Assembly: GCA_002812745.2 (NCBI GenBank)
Contig: NCSJ02000016.1
Coordinates: 124,001 to 188,000 of the forward strand
Source of the DNA: Scytalidium lignicola
Lineage: Eukaryota; Ascomycota; Leotiomycetes
Direction: 5' to 3'
Length of the DNA stretch: 64,000 nt
Under the pieces are notes generated by a model. That model was not told the DNA's origin, made no database searches, and saw only the letters and a program-made list of their open reading frames with translations. Shown one piece after another: positions 11,621 to 22,728 of the stretch. A program made the position numbers and the translations under genes. Within the stretch, counting starts at the first letter, position 1. Each line of letters begins with the position of its first letter.

Positions 11621-13926
11621 ATGGCGGCTATCAACGTCGAAAATGGCGGATATCCACCCGAAATTATTGGGTACGTTGAACCATGGGTAGTAGCTCCTGG
11701 TGACTCGGTTGCCGTCAAAGTAAGAGAATTTCCTTCTATTTCTGTGCCAAACTGATGTATCCTAGATATCATGTACAGAGCCCGAGTACAAGTATCGGAC
11801 CGTTCGTTTAATCCAGGGTATTGATCTCGAGCACTCCCCCAAGAAGGCAGAGGAAGAAATCCTGGAAATTCCTCGAGGTCAACAGCAGGGCAGATTCCAG
11901 CAAGCTCGACCGGGTTCATATGGATATGTTGCTAACTGGGGACCGCCAATTGCAGCTGAAGGCCTTCACGTTTCGTTCTATATGCAACCGTGGTTGTTGG
12001 ACAGCTCACACGTACAGACTCTGGTGTCAACTCTAGATTTGGTCACACATACTGGATTCTCCATTACGTTGAACAGACAAGGTTCGCTTGATATTAGTGT
12101 GGGAACCAACCACAAGATTGAAGTTATCGCCACGGGTCTCAAACCTCAGAAGAAGACGTGGTCAAAACTCAAGGTCTTGTTGAAGAATCGATCAATTCGG
12201 GTAGGCTTAACGCACAAAGCTTTCAGAGTCGAACCAATCCCTCCTCCCGCGATATTCGAAGCGCAGTTGGACGATGAAGTGCTAGCGTTTAGACCAGGAC
12301 CTCTTCTTATCGCAGCAAGACAGACTGATACTGTTGACGCTGTGGACAACACTCGAAGTATCCTGAAGCCACATGCGACGGACTTCTTCAATGGTCGCAT
12401 TGACAGTCTAACGCTGAAGGCATGCGGCCAACAACCCTCGATCCTTGCGAGATATGACTTCTCTCTGGACATGTCGAGTGATCACATCATCGAAGTTTCT
12501 GGGCATGGACATAATGGTGTTCTGATCAATGCGCCAACTCGTGCTGTCAAAGGTCATGACTGGGACGGGTCAGCATCCGACTGGACACGAGCGAAGTTTG
12601 GCTACGGAGCCATTCATTTCCATGACGATGACCTGGATGATGCAGAATGGGATACAGACTTTACCATCACAATTCCGGCCACTGCCCGTTCTGGCGCCTA
12701 TGCAGTTGAAGTAGAAGCAGCCAATGGTCGAGATAGGGATTCGATCACATTCTTTGTACGGCCAACGCACTGGACCTCAGACAACTCTAACAAAGTCTGT
12801 CTCATCTTCTCGACATTCACATATCTGGCGTATGCGAATGAACGTCTCTATGATACGAGCCGCCCAAATACTGCTGACCTAGGGCCCAGTTTCGACATTA
12901 ATAAGGTCCTCAAGAGTGCCGAGTTCTACAAGATGCAACGTCGTGGTGATCTCGGCCTTTCTGTATATGATCGTCACAGCGACGGTTCTGGCGTATGTCT
13001 CTCTTCAGCGAAGCGCCCGATCTTGAATATCCGCCCTGGCTATATTATGTGGGGATTCTCCCGCCCTCGCGAGTTCTCTGCAGACCTGATGATGCTCGGG
13101 TTTCTGGAGCGTGAGGGGATCCCGTATGAGATCCTGACTGACCACGACTTGCACACCCGTGGAGCCAGCGCTCTCCACGGCTTCAATACCGTCATCACAG
13201 GTAGCCATCCCGAATACCCTAGCCTACAATCTTTTAGCGCCTACAGTAGCTTTGCTAGAGCAGGTGGAAACCTCATGTATCTGGGTGGTAATGGCNTTTT
13301 ATTGGGTGAGTGCTCTTGACGCTGCTCATCCACATCGGTTAGAGATACGTCGAGGCGATGTTGGAATCCGCCCGTATGGTCTTCCAGGGGGAGAACATGT
13401 TATCAGTCTTGATGGACAGCAAGGTGGTTTATGGAGGTCTCGTGGCATGAGTTGCAACACACTGTTCGGCGTGGGCTTCTGCGCCCAGGGAACCGGTGCA
13501 GGTGTACCTTACAGGAGGACTGAAGCATCCAGAAACCCTAAAATATCCTGGATGTTCACAGGCGTGGTTGGTGACCTCATCGGGATGCATGGCCTAGGGG
13601 GTGGCGCCTCAGGCGATGAGATCGATCGCTATGACACGGAGAATGGGAGTCCCGAGGGCGCAGTGATACTCGCCACGAGTACTGGCCACAGCGATGACTT
13701 TGGTATTGCAATCGAGGACCTGAGCTATCCCGCTCTGAATACTCTGGGGACACAGACGAATCTGATTCGTAGTGATATAGTTTATTATGTTGGGGCTGGT
13801 GGTGGTTCAGTCTTTAGCGTAGGCAGTGTCAATTGGTACTGTTCGTTAGCCTGGGATGATTATGATAACGATATTGCTAGGTTAACTGGCAACGTTATTA
13901 ACGGCTTCTTAACAAGGAAACATTAA
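11621..13926 (+). CDS. N,N-dimethylformamidase large (beta) subunit-like amidohydrolase
   Basis: Predicted hydrolase of substituted formamides or similar amides. Exon 1 is 11621-11719, the intron 46 bp, and exon 2 is 11766-13926. An N at 13296 breaks the frame; without it the protein reads continuously as about 752 aa, close to bacterial DMFase large subunits. A beta-rich N-terminal part is followed by a LamG-like segment (QTLVSTLD, GFSITLNRQGSLDISVG). Next comes the conserved core: a VEVEAANG strand, then YIMWGFSRPREFSAD, then TGSHPEYPS, then GGNLMYLGGNGFYWV and EIRRG. The HPEY tyrosine and a downstream glutamate are candidate ligands for the mononuclear iron known in DMFase, which I infer by analogy. 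No separate small subunit gene is seen. It is the last gene of the accessory block. Confidence 0.85.
13296..13296. other. Spurious N in a T-run that breaks the amidohydrolase frame
   Basis: GGC-N-TTTTATTGGGTG: omitting the N gives GFYWV, the conserved continuation. It is most easily read as an assembly artefact, not a biological frameshift. Confidence 0.8.
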
Positions 13927-15005
13927 AGATGATTTATCTAGTAACCTGAAATTTCAAAGTGACACACCAACTAGCAACATATTTCAGTCTATGAAGGGTC
14001 TATTCTCAAACACGCTGCCATGCCGCGACCAAAAGAAAAAGTCACCGCGTTGGGTCACTTCCGCACCATTCCCAGAGTGTCTGCATTTGTTATTGCCGTT
14101 ATCTCGTACATGAAGGTCACACTGTAGTGCGTAACCTTCAAAGTCCCAAACTTCAGGAATACGGTACGATAGAGATTGACCTTAGACATTAGCCTAATTA
14201 AGCCGCTAGAGATAAAAATGGTAGTACGAAGGACATCTCTATGACATAGCTTTTCTGAATTACAGCTAGGTATTTTCACATGTGTTCATTGCGACTATAG
14301 CGTGTCAAGATATAGCAGGCATAGAAAGATCTGCTCTGTGCATATTGGGCGGAAAGCGGATCTAATCCTCATCCTTATTCCGTATTCCTTTTCTTATAAT
14401 AGTATCGCAGCATACTCTCTCACTGCATCATCTGTACCTACACCTGTTCTATGAAGTTGTCCAGTATAGATCCGCAAAAACGAGAGCAGACTAAAAATAA
14501 ACAAAACTACTAGCATTCAATTCAACATGATACCGGTACGGTAGTTATAAGGGTTACAGTACTACCTAATATAGATAAGATGGCGGCACCCTTCCTAGTG
14601 CTACTGTATATGAATACTTAGCTGCTGTAGAGTACTGTGCCTCCGTAGATTGCGTTATCAGCTCTCTCTTAATAATTCCATGCTAATTAATATATTAAGC
14701 AATCCCCTGTCGACTAGTGCCTTAACCTATTCCCTTTTCGGAGAAACTCTTGCGAGAAAGTCCTCGCTCTCCGGACCTTGCACGTGCTACAACAGGTGTA
14801 AAGGCGACTCACTATTCCCTCCTAGGAGTAACTGTGCGAGAGAAGAAGGTGTGATTTATTATTATAAATGATGAAGCTGAAGACTGGAGTTGGCTGTTTT
14901 ATCTTGTCTTCTCCCGGGCTTCTATTTTCTGTGAAATTCTGATTCTTTTGTAAACCTTCTACTTTCTAGTTCTACTACGGTACCGTACTCATGCTACACA
15001 AGAAG
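13927..15005. other. Intergenic region
   Basis: No gene, RNA gene or repeat family recognised. Mixed-composition sequence separates the catabolic block from the AYR1-like gene. Confidence 0.4.
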
Positions 15006-16170
15006 ATGGCCAGCTCCAAACGAACAGTCCTCATAACCGGCTGCTCAGAGGGAGGTATGGGTGCTGCCCTTGCAATCGCCTTCCATGAAGCCGGCCTCCA
15101 TGTTTATGCCACGGCTCGAAATCTTTCAAAAATGACACAGCTCGCATCTCTTGGCATTGAGACGTTTGTACTCGATATCCAATCTGACTCTTCAATCGCC
15201 GCCTGTGTTAGCAGGCTGTCCTCTCGCAACCTCGATATCTTGGTTAATAACGCTGGCGCTTCAGCGAGTATGCCTATATCCGATCTCTCTCTCCCCGAAG
15301 CTAAGAAGATATTCGATGTCAATGTGTGGTCTCAACTTGCTCTTACGCAGGCGCTTTTGCCCTTGCTTCTCAAGTCCAAGGGAATGATTGTCAACCAAAC
15401 GTCGGTTGTGTCCACGACTACAATACCATTCCAGTCCGCATACAACGCCTCGAAAGCTGCAATGGCAATGTTTTCTGATTCGATGCGATTGGAGTAAGCA
15501 GATTCAAGTTCCTCGACNTTTTTGTTTCTATTTTTCTGAGACACCTCTCCTTTATCCCATGCACTCCCAACACACCCCAAGAGAGAGATTTTTTTTCCAT
15601 TTATGACCCTAAATAGGAGAATGCTAACTCTCCGCTCTTCTAGACTCGAACCCTTCGATATCATAGTTGTCGATCTAAAGACTGGAGCTGTATCGACCAA
15701 CCTAATAAAGAACCAAAAGGCAGAAACGCAAATTTCCTTGCCTAAAGGCTCGATTTATGAGCCAGCAAGAGAGGCCGTGGAGAGTGCGATGCGCAATGAT
15801 AAAATGGCAGACGCCGGTATGCCAGCGCAGCAGTAAGTCCATTTCTCCGAGCACAACTTTTCTCGTCCAAATGTCTCCTCGGTTGCTTTTCCTCTCAAGA
15901 TATGTCTTTAGAGTNAAAAGTGATTTATTTGTGAAACATTGTCTCAACTCCCGTATTTCTTCATCACTAGACAAGGCTAACTCCGAGGTCAACAGGTGGG
16001 CAGGACAAGTTGTGCAGGATTTGTTGAAGAAGACACCGCCGGCAACCATTTGGAGGGGGACTAATGCGAAGATGGGACGGATTGGGACGATTTTCCCTCA
16101 CGGAATTCTAGATGGTACAATTAAGAAGCTGACTGGGCTGGACGTTGTTGAGCAGATGGTGCGCAAATGA
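15006..16170 (+). CDS. AYR1-like SDR (1-acyldihydroxyacetone-phosphate reductase family)
   Basis: NADPH-dependent reductase; yeast AYR1 acts on lipid droplets and the ER in phosphatidic-acid synthesis. Exons are 15006-15493, 15644-15832 and 15996-16170, giving 283 aa. The splice joins rebuild glutamate (GA+A) and glutamine (CA+G) exactly. Motifs are TGCSEGGMG (the AYR1-type variant of TGxxxGxG), NNAG, N in FDVNVW, S in QTSVV, and YNASK for the catalytic pair. The C-terminal segment after the last intron (WAGQVVQDLLKKTPPATIWRG) matches the family's membrane-proximal tail. Both introns carry a single N (15518, 15915) and are longer than usual. An in-frame ATG at 14991 would add five residues. 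Whether it belongs to the adjacent cluster is unknown. Confidence 0.87.
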
Positions 16171-16974
16171 GAGTAAGATGCTCGTTGTGGTGAGACTTTG
16201 TCCGAGAGGGGGTTTGCACAAATTGATTTTAATTTTATATTATTAAAATAAGCTTTAACGTTATTCTGAGCTTCGTTCCGCTCTCATTTCTACTCGTCGA
16301 CATTTCCTGGAGAAAGACTGAAAGAGTCTTGGCAGGTCCGAGGATCTGCCAGGGGTATGACTTTATTTTGCCTCGTTTCAGTATCAACTCCGTATGCTTA
16401 ATTATATGTCAATCGATTGCAAATGAAATACCTCCGACACTTGAGGATTGGTCCTCCGTTTTCTNGGGGGATTTCGTTTTGCGTTAGCACGTGCATTAGA
16501 ATAATGTAGGAGAAGTGCAAGAAGCAGCACACCGGCGCTAAGAGCGTCGTTAAGAAAGTCATGCGGCCATAGGATAGTTAGAAAGAAACACGTGGGCGCA
16601 ATGAACTACTGAGAATCCGGTGATGGAAACAATAAAAAAGCAAAATTAGATGATCAATCGCAAAAACCCATCCCAGTTGCCACAAATGAAGTAGTTGATA
16701 ATAATTCCCCTTGAGATACACCAATAATGTATCGCACGTGCCCTGGCGTCCTGCACAGAAAGTTCGTAGATTCTGTTTAGAAGGATCTAATTAGATTTCA
16801 AAAGGTGAAAAAAGAGATAGATCGATAAACGTTAAACATGGCTATAAAGGCCGCTCTGTATCCAAAAACAAAAGTGCTTGCTTTGAGGAAATAGGTACCT
16901 CGTGAACATCACATATCTTCAGTGCTTTGGAACCGTGTCGTGTACATCCATTTACCCTATTACCATTACCTATT
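16171..16974. other. Intergenic region
   Basis: No gene recognised; one N at 16465 before a G-run. The right end must hold the promoter of the secreted protein that follows. Confidence 0.4.
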
Positions 16975-17829
16975 ATGTCCGTCATGCCGCGCCAACTTAA
17001 GATTACTAGTGCCGTTCTCGTGGCTTTTGCCTTGCCTGCAGTATTGGCTGCGGGGCCTATGGTCCCTGACTACGAGGTACACTTGCTGATGGATCCCACT
17101 GTGGTCCTAGACTCCAACTACAGACTCACCCCCACGGTGCTCTCAAGCTTTGCTATGCCAACAACAGTCACGAAGATAAATGTGCAGTATCTCGATACGA
17201 CTACTGAAGATCTCTACAACGAAGGATGGAGTTGCCGTGTTCGCAATATCGAGAATGACAGCGGATTCGATCTCACATTTAAATGGCGCCTTCCGGTCAA
17301 CAACGGAGATATCAACGGCGCTTTAAACACGGCCTACAACGACGGCTGGAATTCGGGCCAACACAACTATGATGCGCAGATTGACTGGCTCTACACTTCA
17401 CAGACGCTATCCATACAGCGTGACTATTCTGCCTCAACAAAAGGCTATAGTGGCACTGATGATCCAAACGAGAAGGACTCGCGAAGTATGCTCATATCTA
17501 ACGCGCCCGATATGTTCGATGATTGGGTATCCAACAACTGGGGCACCGATATGCTAGAGAATGCCGTCATCTATGGCCCGATTCTCACCAAACGCTCCAT
17601 CGGGACGTGGAATGGTGTGGAACTTGACATCGAGATCTGGCCAATCGAGAATTCGAGTGGTACTGGGATCGAATATATTGTCGAGGCGTCCTTTAAGACG
17701 GATAATTACACATTTGCGTCGACTGGGCACAGTCAGTTAATGGCTCTTCTGCAGAGCAATGGGTGGTTCCTTGCACAGGACGCGTCGAAGGAGGATCTAG
17801 TCATGGAGAATTATCATCCTACTTCATAG
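16975..17829 (+). CDS. Secreted protein with a possible CYTH / triphosphate-tunnel-like fold
   Basis: Single-exon protein of 284 aa. The N-terminus has a basic MPRQLK and a hydrophobic ITSAVLVAFALPAVLA, then a likely signal-peptidase site before AGP, so the mature protein should be extracellular. I recognise no enzyme by name. The order EVHLLMD, then QYLDTTTEDLYNEGWSCRVR, then FDLTFKWR and later ELDIEIWP and YIVEASFK resembles the strand pattern of CYTH domains (YxDT...L...G..xRxR...LTxKxR). The diagnostic ExExK start is degraded to YEVHL, so classical triphosphatase activity is doubtful. NxS/T sites (NSS, NYT) would fit secretion. The alternative is an unrelated fungal secreted beta-protein. 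Confidence 0.7.
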   Translation: MSVMPRQLKITSAVLVAFALPAVLAAGPMVPDYEVHLLMDPTVVLDSNYRLTPTVLSSFAMPTTVTKINVQYLDTTTEDLYNEGWSCRVRNIENDSGFDLTFKWRLPVNNGDINGALNTAYNDGWNSGQHNYDAQIDWLYTSQTLSIQRDYSASTKGYSGTDDPNEKDSRSMLISNAPDMFDDWVSNNWGTDMLENAVIYGPILTKRSIGTWNGVELDIEIWPIENSSGTGIEYIVEASFKTDNYTFASTGHSQLMALLQSNGWFLAQDASKEDLVMENYHPTS

Positions 17830-18623
17830 TTCAATATGGTAAGGCTGTGTTTTGTTAATAGTACGGAATATCGATACAAAAGAAGGCCCATGGAACATGC
17901 GTATTGAAACGAACACTAGCTAGTCAACCTTAAGAGTCTTAGTTGAATCATGCTGAAAGATTATTGGGCGCATCACGAATAGTGGGTTATCGGTCATGAG
18001 TGTTCCCCGCAGTAAACACTTTTATATTTGCAGCCAGTGGACGCGGCAAATATCACTCCTCTACCAAGTGCCAATATTGTGCGTGCTGATCTAGTATTAT
18101 AATATATAAGAGCCTACACTACGCAGGTAGATTTCTGAATACTTTGTTAAGAGTATGAGTGTCATGTCGATTCAATGACTTTCAAACCCCTTTGAATGGC
18201 TTAAGATACCCTAAGCTGGAGGTTCCAATGCACCGATTGGTGTATTTTAACTAATAAAACTTCACCCGCCAAGAGTAAGATGAATGACTAATTGTTCCGT
18301 CAGCCTAACCTGCTTCAATCACGAGATTTCGTGTCATATACGTGTAGCCAATCCGACCTTTTTCTAACAGCCATCGCGTGCGCCTTCAAAGACGCAACGC
18401 GTTAAGAACCTTGTGGCCAAGTGGTAGCTGCCTAGCTCGTTGATATCATCCTCTGTGTATAGTAATAGTATATATTAGTCTTGGTCGCCTTGGTCACCCT
18501 GTTTTAACATAAAGACACGTTATCAAAGACAATCGTTGCAGTTTCAGTTGTGTCTCGACTACGTAACAGAAGCCATCTTCAATTATATATTGTTACTCCT
18601 CCAAGCAAGAACTTAGGTAAAAA
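17830..18623. other. Intergenic region
   Basis: No gene recognised. A stretch near 18400-18420 (GTGGCCAAGTGGT) resembles a tRNA A box, but no cloverleaf or B box follows. Confidence 0.4.
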
Positions 18624-19058
18624 ATGCCTCGTTTTATAGTTTTTGTCCGAGCCACTGCCGACACTGAGGCCGAACACAAACCTAAGCTAGAAGACTTGGA
18701 TACTATGGGGAGCTTTAATGCCCGCATGGTTGAGGCCGGAATCATGCTGAGTGCAGAGGGTCTTCTCCCAAGCTCACGCGATAGCCTGCGGCTTTCCTTC
18801 CACGATGATACCCAGCCTACTGTTCAGTCTGGCCCGTTTCCTAGCAATGAGCTTGTCGCTGGATATTGGATTCTGAAGGCAAAGGATGTAGAAGAAGTGA
18901 CAAAGTGGTTGAAGGAATGCCCTGTAATGAAAGAGGGCAATGTGCTTGAAGTGAGAAAAATTGCAGAAATGGAGGATTTTGGAGACGCATTTAGTTCTGA
19001 GTCACGGGAAAAAGAGAGAGAATTAAGGGAGCAGACCGAGAAGCTGGCGGGGAAGTAA
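18624..19058 (+). CDS. YCII-related (DGPF-type) domain protein
   Basis: Small cytosolic protein, 144 aa, single exon. The first 110 residues follow the YCII/DGPF pattern: strand MPRFIVFVRAT, helix ending FNARMVEAGIMLSAEGLLPS, then QSGPFPSNELVAGYWILKAKDVEEVTKWLKECP. This is a ferredoxin-like alpha/beta fold that usually dimerises; catalytic roles are known only for a few bacterial members. A charged tail (SREKERELREQTEKLAGK), probably helical, extends past the domain. Function is otherwise unknown. The AAAA-ATG context and the match of the first strand to the family support the start. Confidence 0.85.
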   Translation: MPRFIVFVRATADTEAEHKPKLEDLDTMGSFNARMVEAGIMLSAEGLLPSSRDSLRLSFHDDTQPTVQSGPFPSNELVAGYWILKAKDVEEVTKWLKECPVMKEGNVLEVRKIAEMEDFGDAFSSESREKERELREQTEKLAGK

Positions 19059-20472
19059 AGTGTGGTTTAAAACTTATTGAAACTTCTATATATCTAGTCA
19101 ATGGTAACTGTGAGAGAAGGGTCTGAATCCTGTACGGTTGAGGGGGATAAGTTTCTCAATATTACCTGGTTTTATTTTACGAGTAGCTAATTTACCATAC
19201 TGACACTAGCACAGTTATTGTTAAAGTTAACCACCTAATATATTAGCTAGGGTTAATACACGGATACAGAAACAGCAAATGATCCTCAAATAATAAAAGT
19301 ATTAAACGCTAACAAATAATCCAATAAATTATTCGCAAGCTATCCTATGTTCCTATTCAATCGAGAAGACGAGTATCATCTCATCCCTCAATTGATCTTA
19401 GAACAGCCTCAGACTCCGACGAGTGGAATATTGCGGAACTCGACCGCCTAGAACGTAACGTCAATGAGAAGCTTTACAAGGTGAGAGTTTAACCTGGTCA
19501 ATGATGCTTAGACCGAGATTATATTACAACCGACAAGGAAGGTGCCCTGTTGATTCCGCTCACTCGTATGATGGGACTCTGTTTATATTTCGATCGATAC
19601 TAAACGGAATACCGCAGAAACTAGAGGTTTGGACCTCTGTTCCGTAAGGGTGTTCTTGTTCCTCCAACCCAATGATCACCTGTTGGTAATAGCTACCAAA
19701 TTCTTGAAAGCTAGCCCGGATTCACTCACTGAGCAGTCTCCAACTGCCAAGGTTGGCGAGACTGAGGCTGAAGAGATTATACCAAGGTGCAGTGTGACAG
19801 ATCTGGATTGTTGTTGAAGCTGAGTTTTTTGCAAGGACAAGCCATATTCTCATAACCTCCATTTACCCCTGAATATATAGTATTTTATTTCTCGGATCTT
19901 GATTTATTAAGTCTATAATATTGGGCAATACTTGAGTTAACTTCAAGAATATTGTTGTATCGTTGACCTTTGCGACAACACCATGTTATCTTACAGACCC
20001 TGAATTGATTATACAAGTCGACATTAACTACAATGAGCTTGTCGTGCTCAATTTTTTTGGTGTACGCCATTTACGACTTGCGCGTGGTTGACTTTGCTAT
20101 TCACCATCCTGGCCTTGGTTGCTATTCACTAGCTTAGTTCATCCTCACCGTGACCGTCGTTTCGCCTGTCCAATATCTAGTGAATTATTCTTAGTTATCT
20201 ATATATTCATCTACTTAATCCTTCTCTTCATTTCTTTTCTCCAACTCTCCTATTACCATCACTAATTATCTGACCCAGATTTCCTACGAAAAATATAATA
20301 TTCATTTATTTACCTAGTTTTCCGTCATTATTCATTATATCACGATAACATATTACAGGTAAATTAATCAAATCTAGGTACGTTAATACTCTGAAATCAA
20401 CTAGTTTTCTTTAATGATATTTCNTTTTTTTGTTGACGTCAATATTGCTTTAAGCGTGATTCACTAAAAAAC
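19059..20472. other. Intergenic region with a possible broken small gene
   Basis: Outside 19355-19820 nothing is recognised. The last 400 bp are AT-rich with pyrimidine tracts, as in fungal promoters, and hold an N at 20424. Confidence 0.4.
19355..19817 (+). pseudogene. Possible decayed or multi-exon small gene, unidentified
   Basis: Coding-like segments occur in different frames: SDSDEWNIAELDRLERN, then a GTGAGA donor, then a stretch reading YYNRQGRCPVDSAHSYDG and FRSILNGIPQKLEVW, then LQPNDHLLVIATKFLKAS ending at 19817. No single intron set joins them cleanly. No family was recognised. It could be a real spliced gene that I have not resolved, or a relic. Confidence 0.25.
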
Positions 20473-21381
20473 ATGTCTGCTCTATTCTTCGGCGGCAATA
20501 ACAACTCTACCTCTTACAACGTCTATTCATCTAGGAGATCTACCCCAAATATGGCGGAACCTGTAACCATTCATTCTTCTTCTGAACTGGCACTCATCAA
20601 CAGTTGCCCACCAACCAGGTATACAAATCTTCAGCAATTACGGCAGCTAGTAATAATTCATTTCAACAAAGTGAAGCACGGAGAATTTAGAAAGGAATAT
20701 TTCTCTATTTCGGGTGTTTCTCCCAGGGTATTTGATATAATTGAAAACCACCGACGTGATTTGGGTTCAGCAGTCCGCTTCACTTATTTTGCTGATATCA
20801 GCACCCTTATCATAAAGGTCGTGGTTGAACCACACGAATCAGCTCATCTTGAGCTTGGAGCAGCTATGATCATCAGGGCATCGCAAATGGGTATTTCTCG
20901 CCGTGAGTTCAAAGCAATAGGCTCAACAAGGCACCACGGGGTAGACGCATCTCAAAAAGAAGGCGATTCGTCATATATAAATCGAGCAATCCGTTTAAAC
21001 CCGGGAGATTGGCCAAGTATTGTTATAGAGGCCGGATATTCCGAGTCCCTCCCGCGCCTAAGAAATGATATGAAGTGGTGGATTGATAGATCTGGGGGGG
21101 AAGTTCGCATTGTCCTTTTGGTCAAATTATCACCCATTACAAGGAATATGGTCATTGAGAAGTGGATCCCTCGCCTACAACCTAGACAAAACGAAGGAAT
21201 TCAGGTTGCAACAATAGACATAACGAGTTCAACTAATCCACCTACAGTTACTAGAGATCCCCTTATTCTAGAGTTCGATAAAGTATTTCTGCGTCCTGCT
21301 AATCCTCCAAATGAGCAAGATATCCAGTTTACGCGACAGCATCTTGAGCAGTATGCTTCTCTCGTATGGGATGACGTATAA
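20473..21381 (+). CDS. Fungal PD-(D/E)XK / Uma2-like restriction-endonuclease-fold protein
   Basis: Single exon, 302 aa. The C-terminal two thirds follow a pattern seen in a large fungal family with a restriction-endonuclease-like fold: a KEGDSSY segment (D165), then WPSIVIEAGYSESLPRL (E186), then KWWIDRSGGEVRIVLLVKL. D165 and E186 are candidate metal ligands, and the strand-helix-strand after them is the usual core. The N-terminal 45 residues are low-complexity (Ser/Asn/Tyr). Such genes are often multicopy in Leotiomycetes and sit near repeats, but nuclease activity is unproven. The flanks here are AT-rich. No partner gene is apparent. Confidence 0.7.
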   Translation: MSALFFGGNNNSTSYNVYSSRRSTPNMAEPVTIHSSSELALINSCPPTRYTNLQQLRQLVIIHFNKVKHGEFRKEYFSISGVSPRVFDIIENHRRDLGSAVRFTYFADISTLIIKVVVEPHESAHLELGAAMIIRASQMGISRREFKAIGSTRHHGVDASQKEGDSSYINRAIRLNPGDWPSIVIEAGYSESLPRLRNDMKWWIDRSGGEVRIVLLVKLSPITRNMVIEKWIPRLQPRQNEGIQVATIDITSSTNPPTVTRDPLILEFDKVFLRPANPPNEQDIQFTRQHLEQYASLVWDDV

Positions 21382-22728
21382 CTATGAACAATCTGCTCGT
21401 ACCCTCGAACTCTCAATGGTTTCTGACCCTTATCTTTAACCATTAATCTTGCGTTTGTTTTATCATATTATTCAGCCTTTGAGCTTCTTTCTCGTCGCAT
21501 GCTTTTACAGGCTACTAAGGAAACGTCTTTCCAATTTTTAGGGACTTATCTGACTAATGATCAGTTGTCCTCTTAACTTACTGGGTCGAGATAATAGGAT
21601 TTTCGGGAGTTTTAGGTATGGTTAGGAGGATATAATGCATCTTCTACAATAACTAGATGTATTTCGCAAGCCTTCACATCATAATTTCATAGCTTTAACC
21701 CATTATATCAAAAACCAGATGAACTCAAAACACGTAGATTCACCATTTACAAATTTGGCCGGATATTACTGTAAAAGTAACTATAAAATTGTTTTATCGT
21801 CTCATTTACATGCATTGACTGTTTATATTGGCAATCAGCGAGCTAGTTTTGTATTAATACCATCGAGGAACTTAAATTTTGTAAAAAAATAAAGGTTTCT
21901 TTTCTTTTTNAATCGTTAGAAACTAAAAATATAAATGAAAGAGGAATGAAGAGGGAAAGGGAAAGGGAAAGGGGATGGGGAAGTTGCCAAAGTCCAGGTG
22001 TAATAATTACATTGGATTTAATATGAATTTCCAAAAGCAGGTGATAAAACAAAATTTGAAGAGAAAAGGAAAGATTGTAACAAAAAACGGAATCAGAAAT
22101 GGATTACAAGGTAGATTTCCAACTTCACCTTTATAAAAACATTGATACACAATACCGGAACGATCAGTCCGGAAGCCCATTTTAATACCGAGAGCCCATT
22201 ATGGTCCCCCTGGAGCCTCTTCTGGCTCTCCTCAATCCTTTTCGCTAGAAGTTGACGCTCTCGATCGTAGCAAACGGGCATGATTGCATCATAAACAAGC
22301 TGGGAGGTGAGGCGGTGGAGTGCGCACAAAAAGGCTGGTGAGGAAGGTTGAGCTGACGCAAGGGTGAGCAAAGCGGCGAGATATCATGTGCCATAGGGCT
22401 TGCAAGGCACACACACAGAGGTGAGGATCTGGCGCAAAACAGCCTATGATTGCTTTACACCTGTCTGCACCGCCTCCTTGTGTATCGATGAGGCTCTCAG
22501 GGAAGCGGACGCACCGATTAACCACGAGTAAATATTGTCAGCTAACGCATCAATATCTGCTAGACATTATATGCGAAGCTCCATATTAAATTTGTCGCAT
22601 TTGTAATCTGTTAGTAAGACCACTAACAACTTCACTGGATTCCTAATATCTCTTCAGACCTGGATCTTCACAAGTATGGATATGCTGCTGCCCTGCCGAC
22701 ACCCACTTACATTAATAGGGCAGAAAAT
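21382..22728. other. Intergenic region with purine-rich tract
   Basis: A GGGAAA-type purine tract lies at about 21945-21980 and an N at 21910. Small open frames around 22093-22525 have no recognisable content. An upstream exon of the CorA-like gene may lie near the right end, because the frame is open back through LHKYGYAAALPTPTYINRAE from an acceptor-like CTTCAG at about 22656. Confidence 0.4.

Noticed and set aside
18395..18470. tRNA-Ser/Leu-like A box (GTGGCCAAGTGGT)
   Set aside because: No anticodon stem, variable arm or B box can be aligned downstream.
22093..22525. Two minus-strand open frames upstream of the CorA-like gene
   Set aside because: No start context, splice partners or recognisable domains; composition is unlike neighbouring genes.
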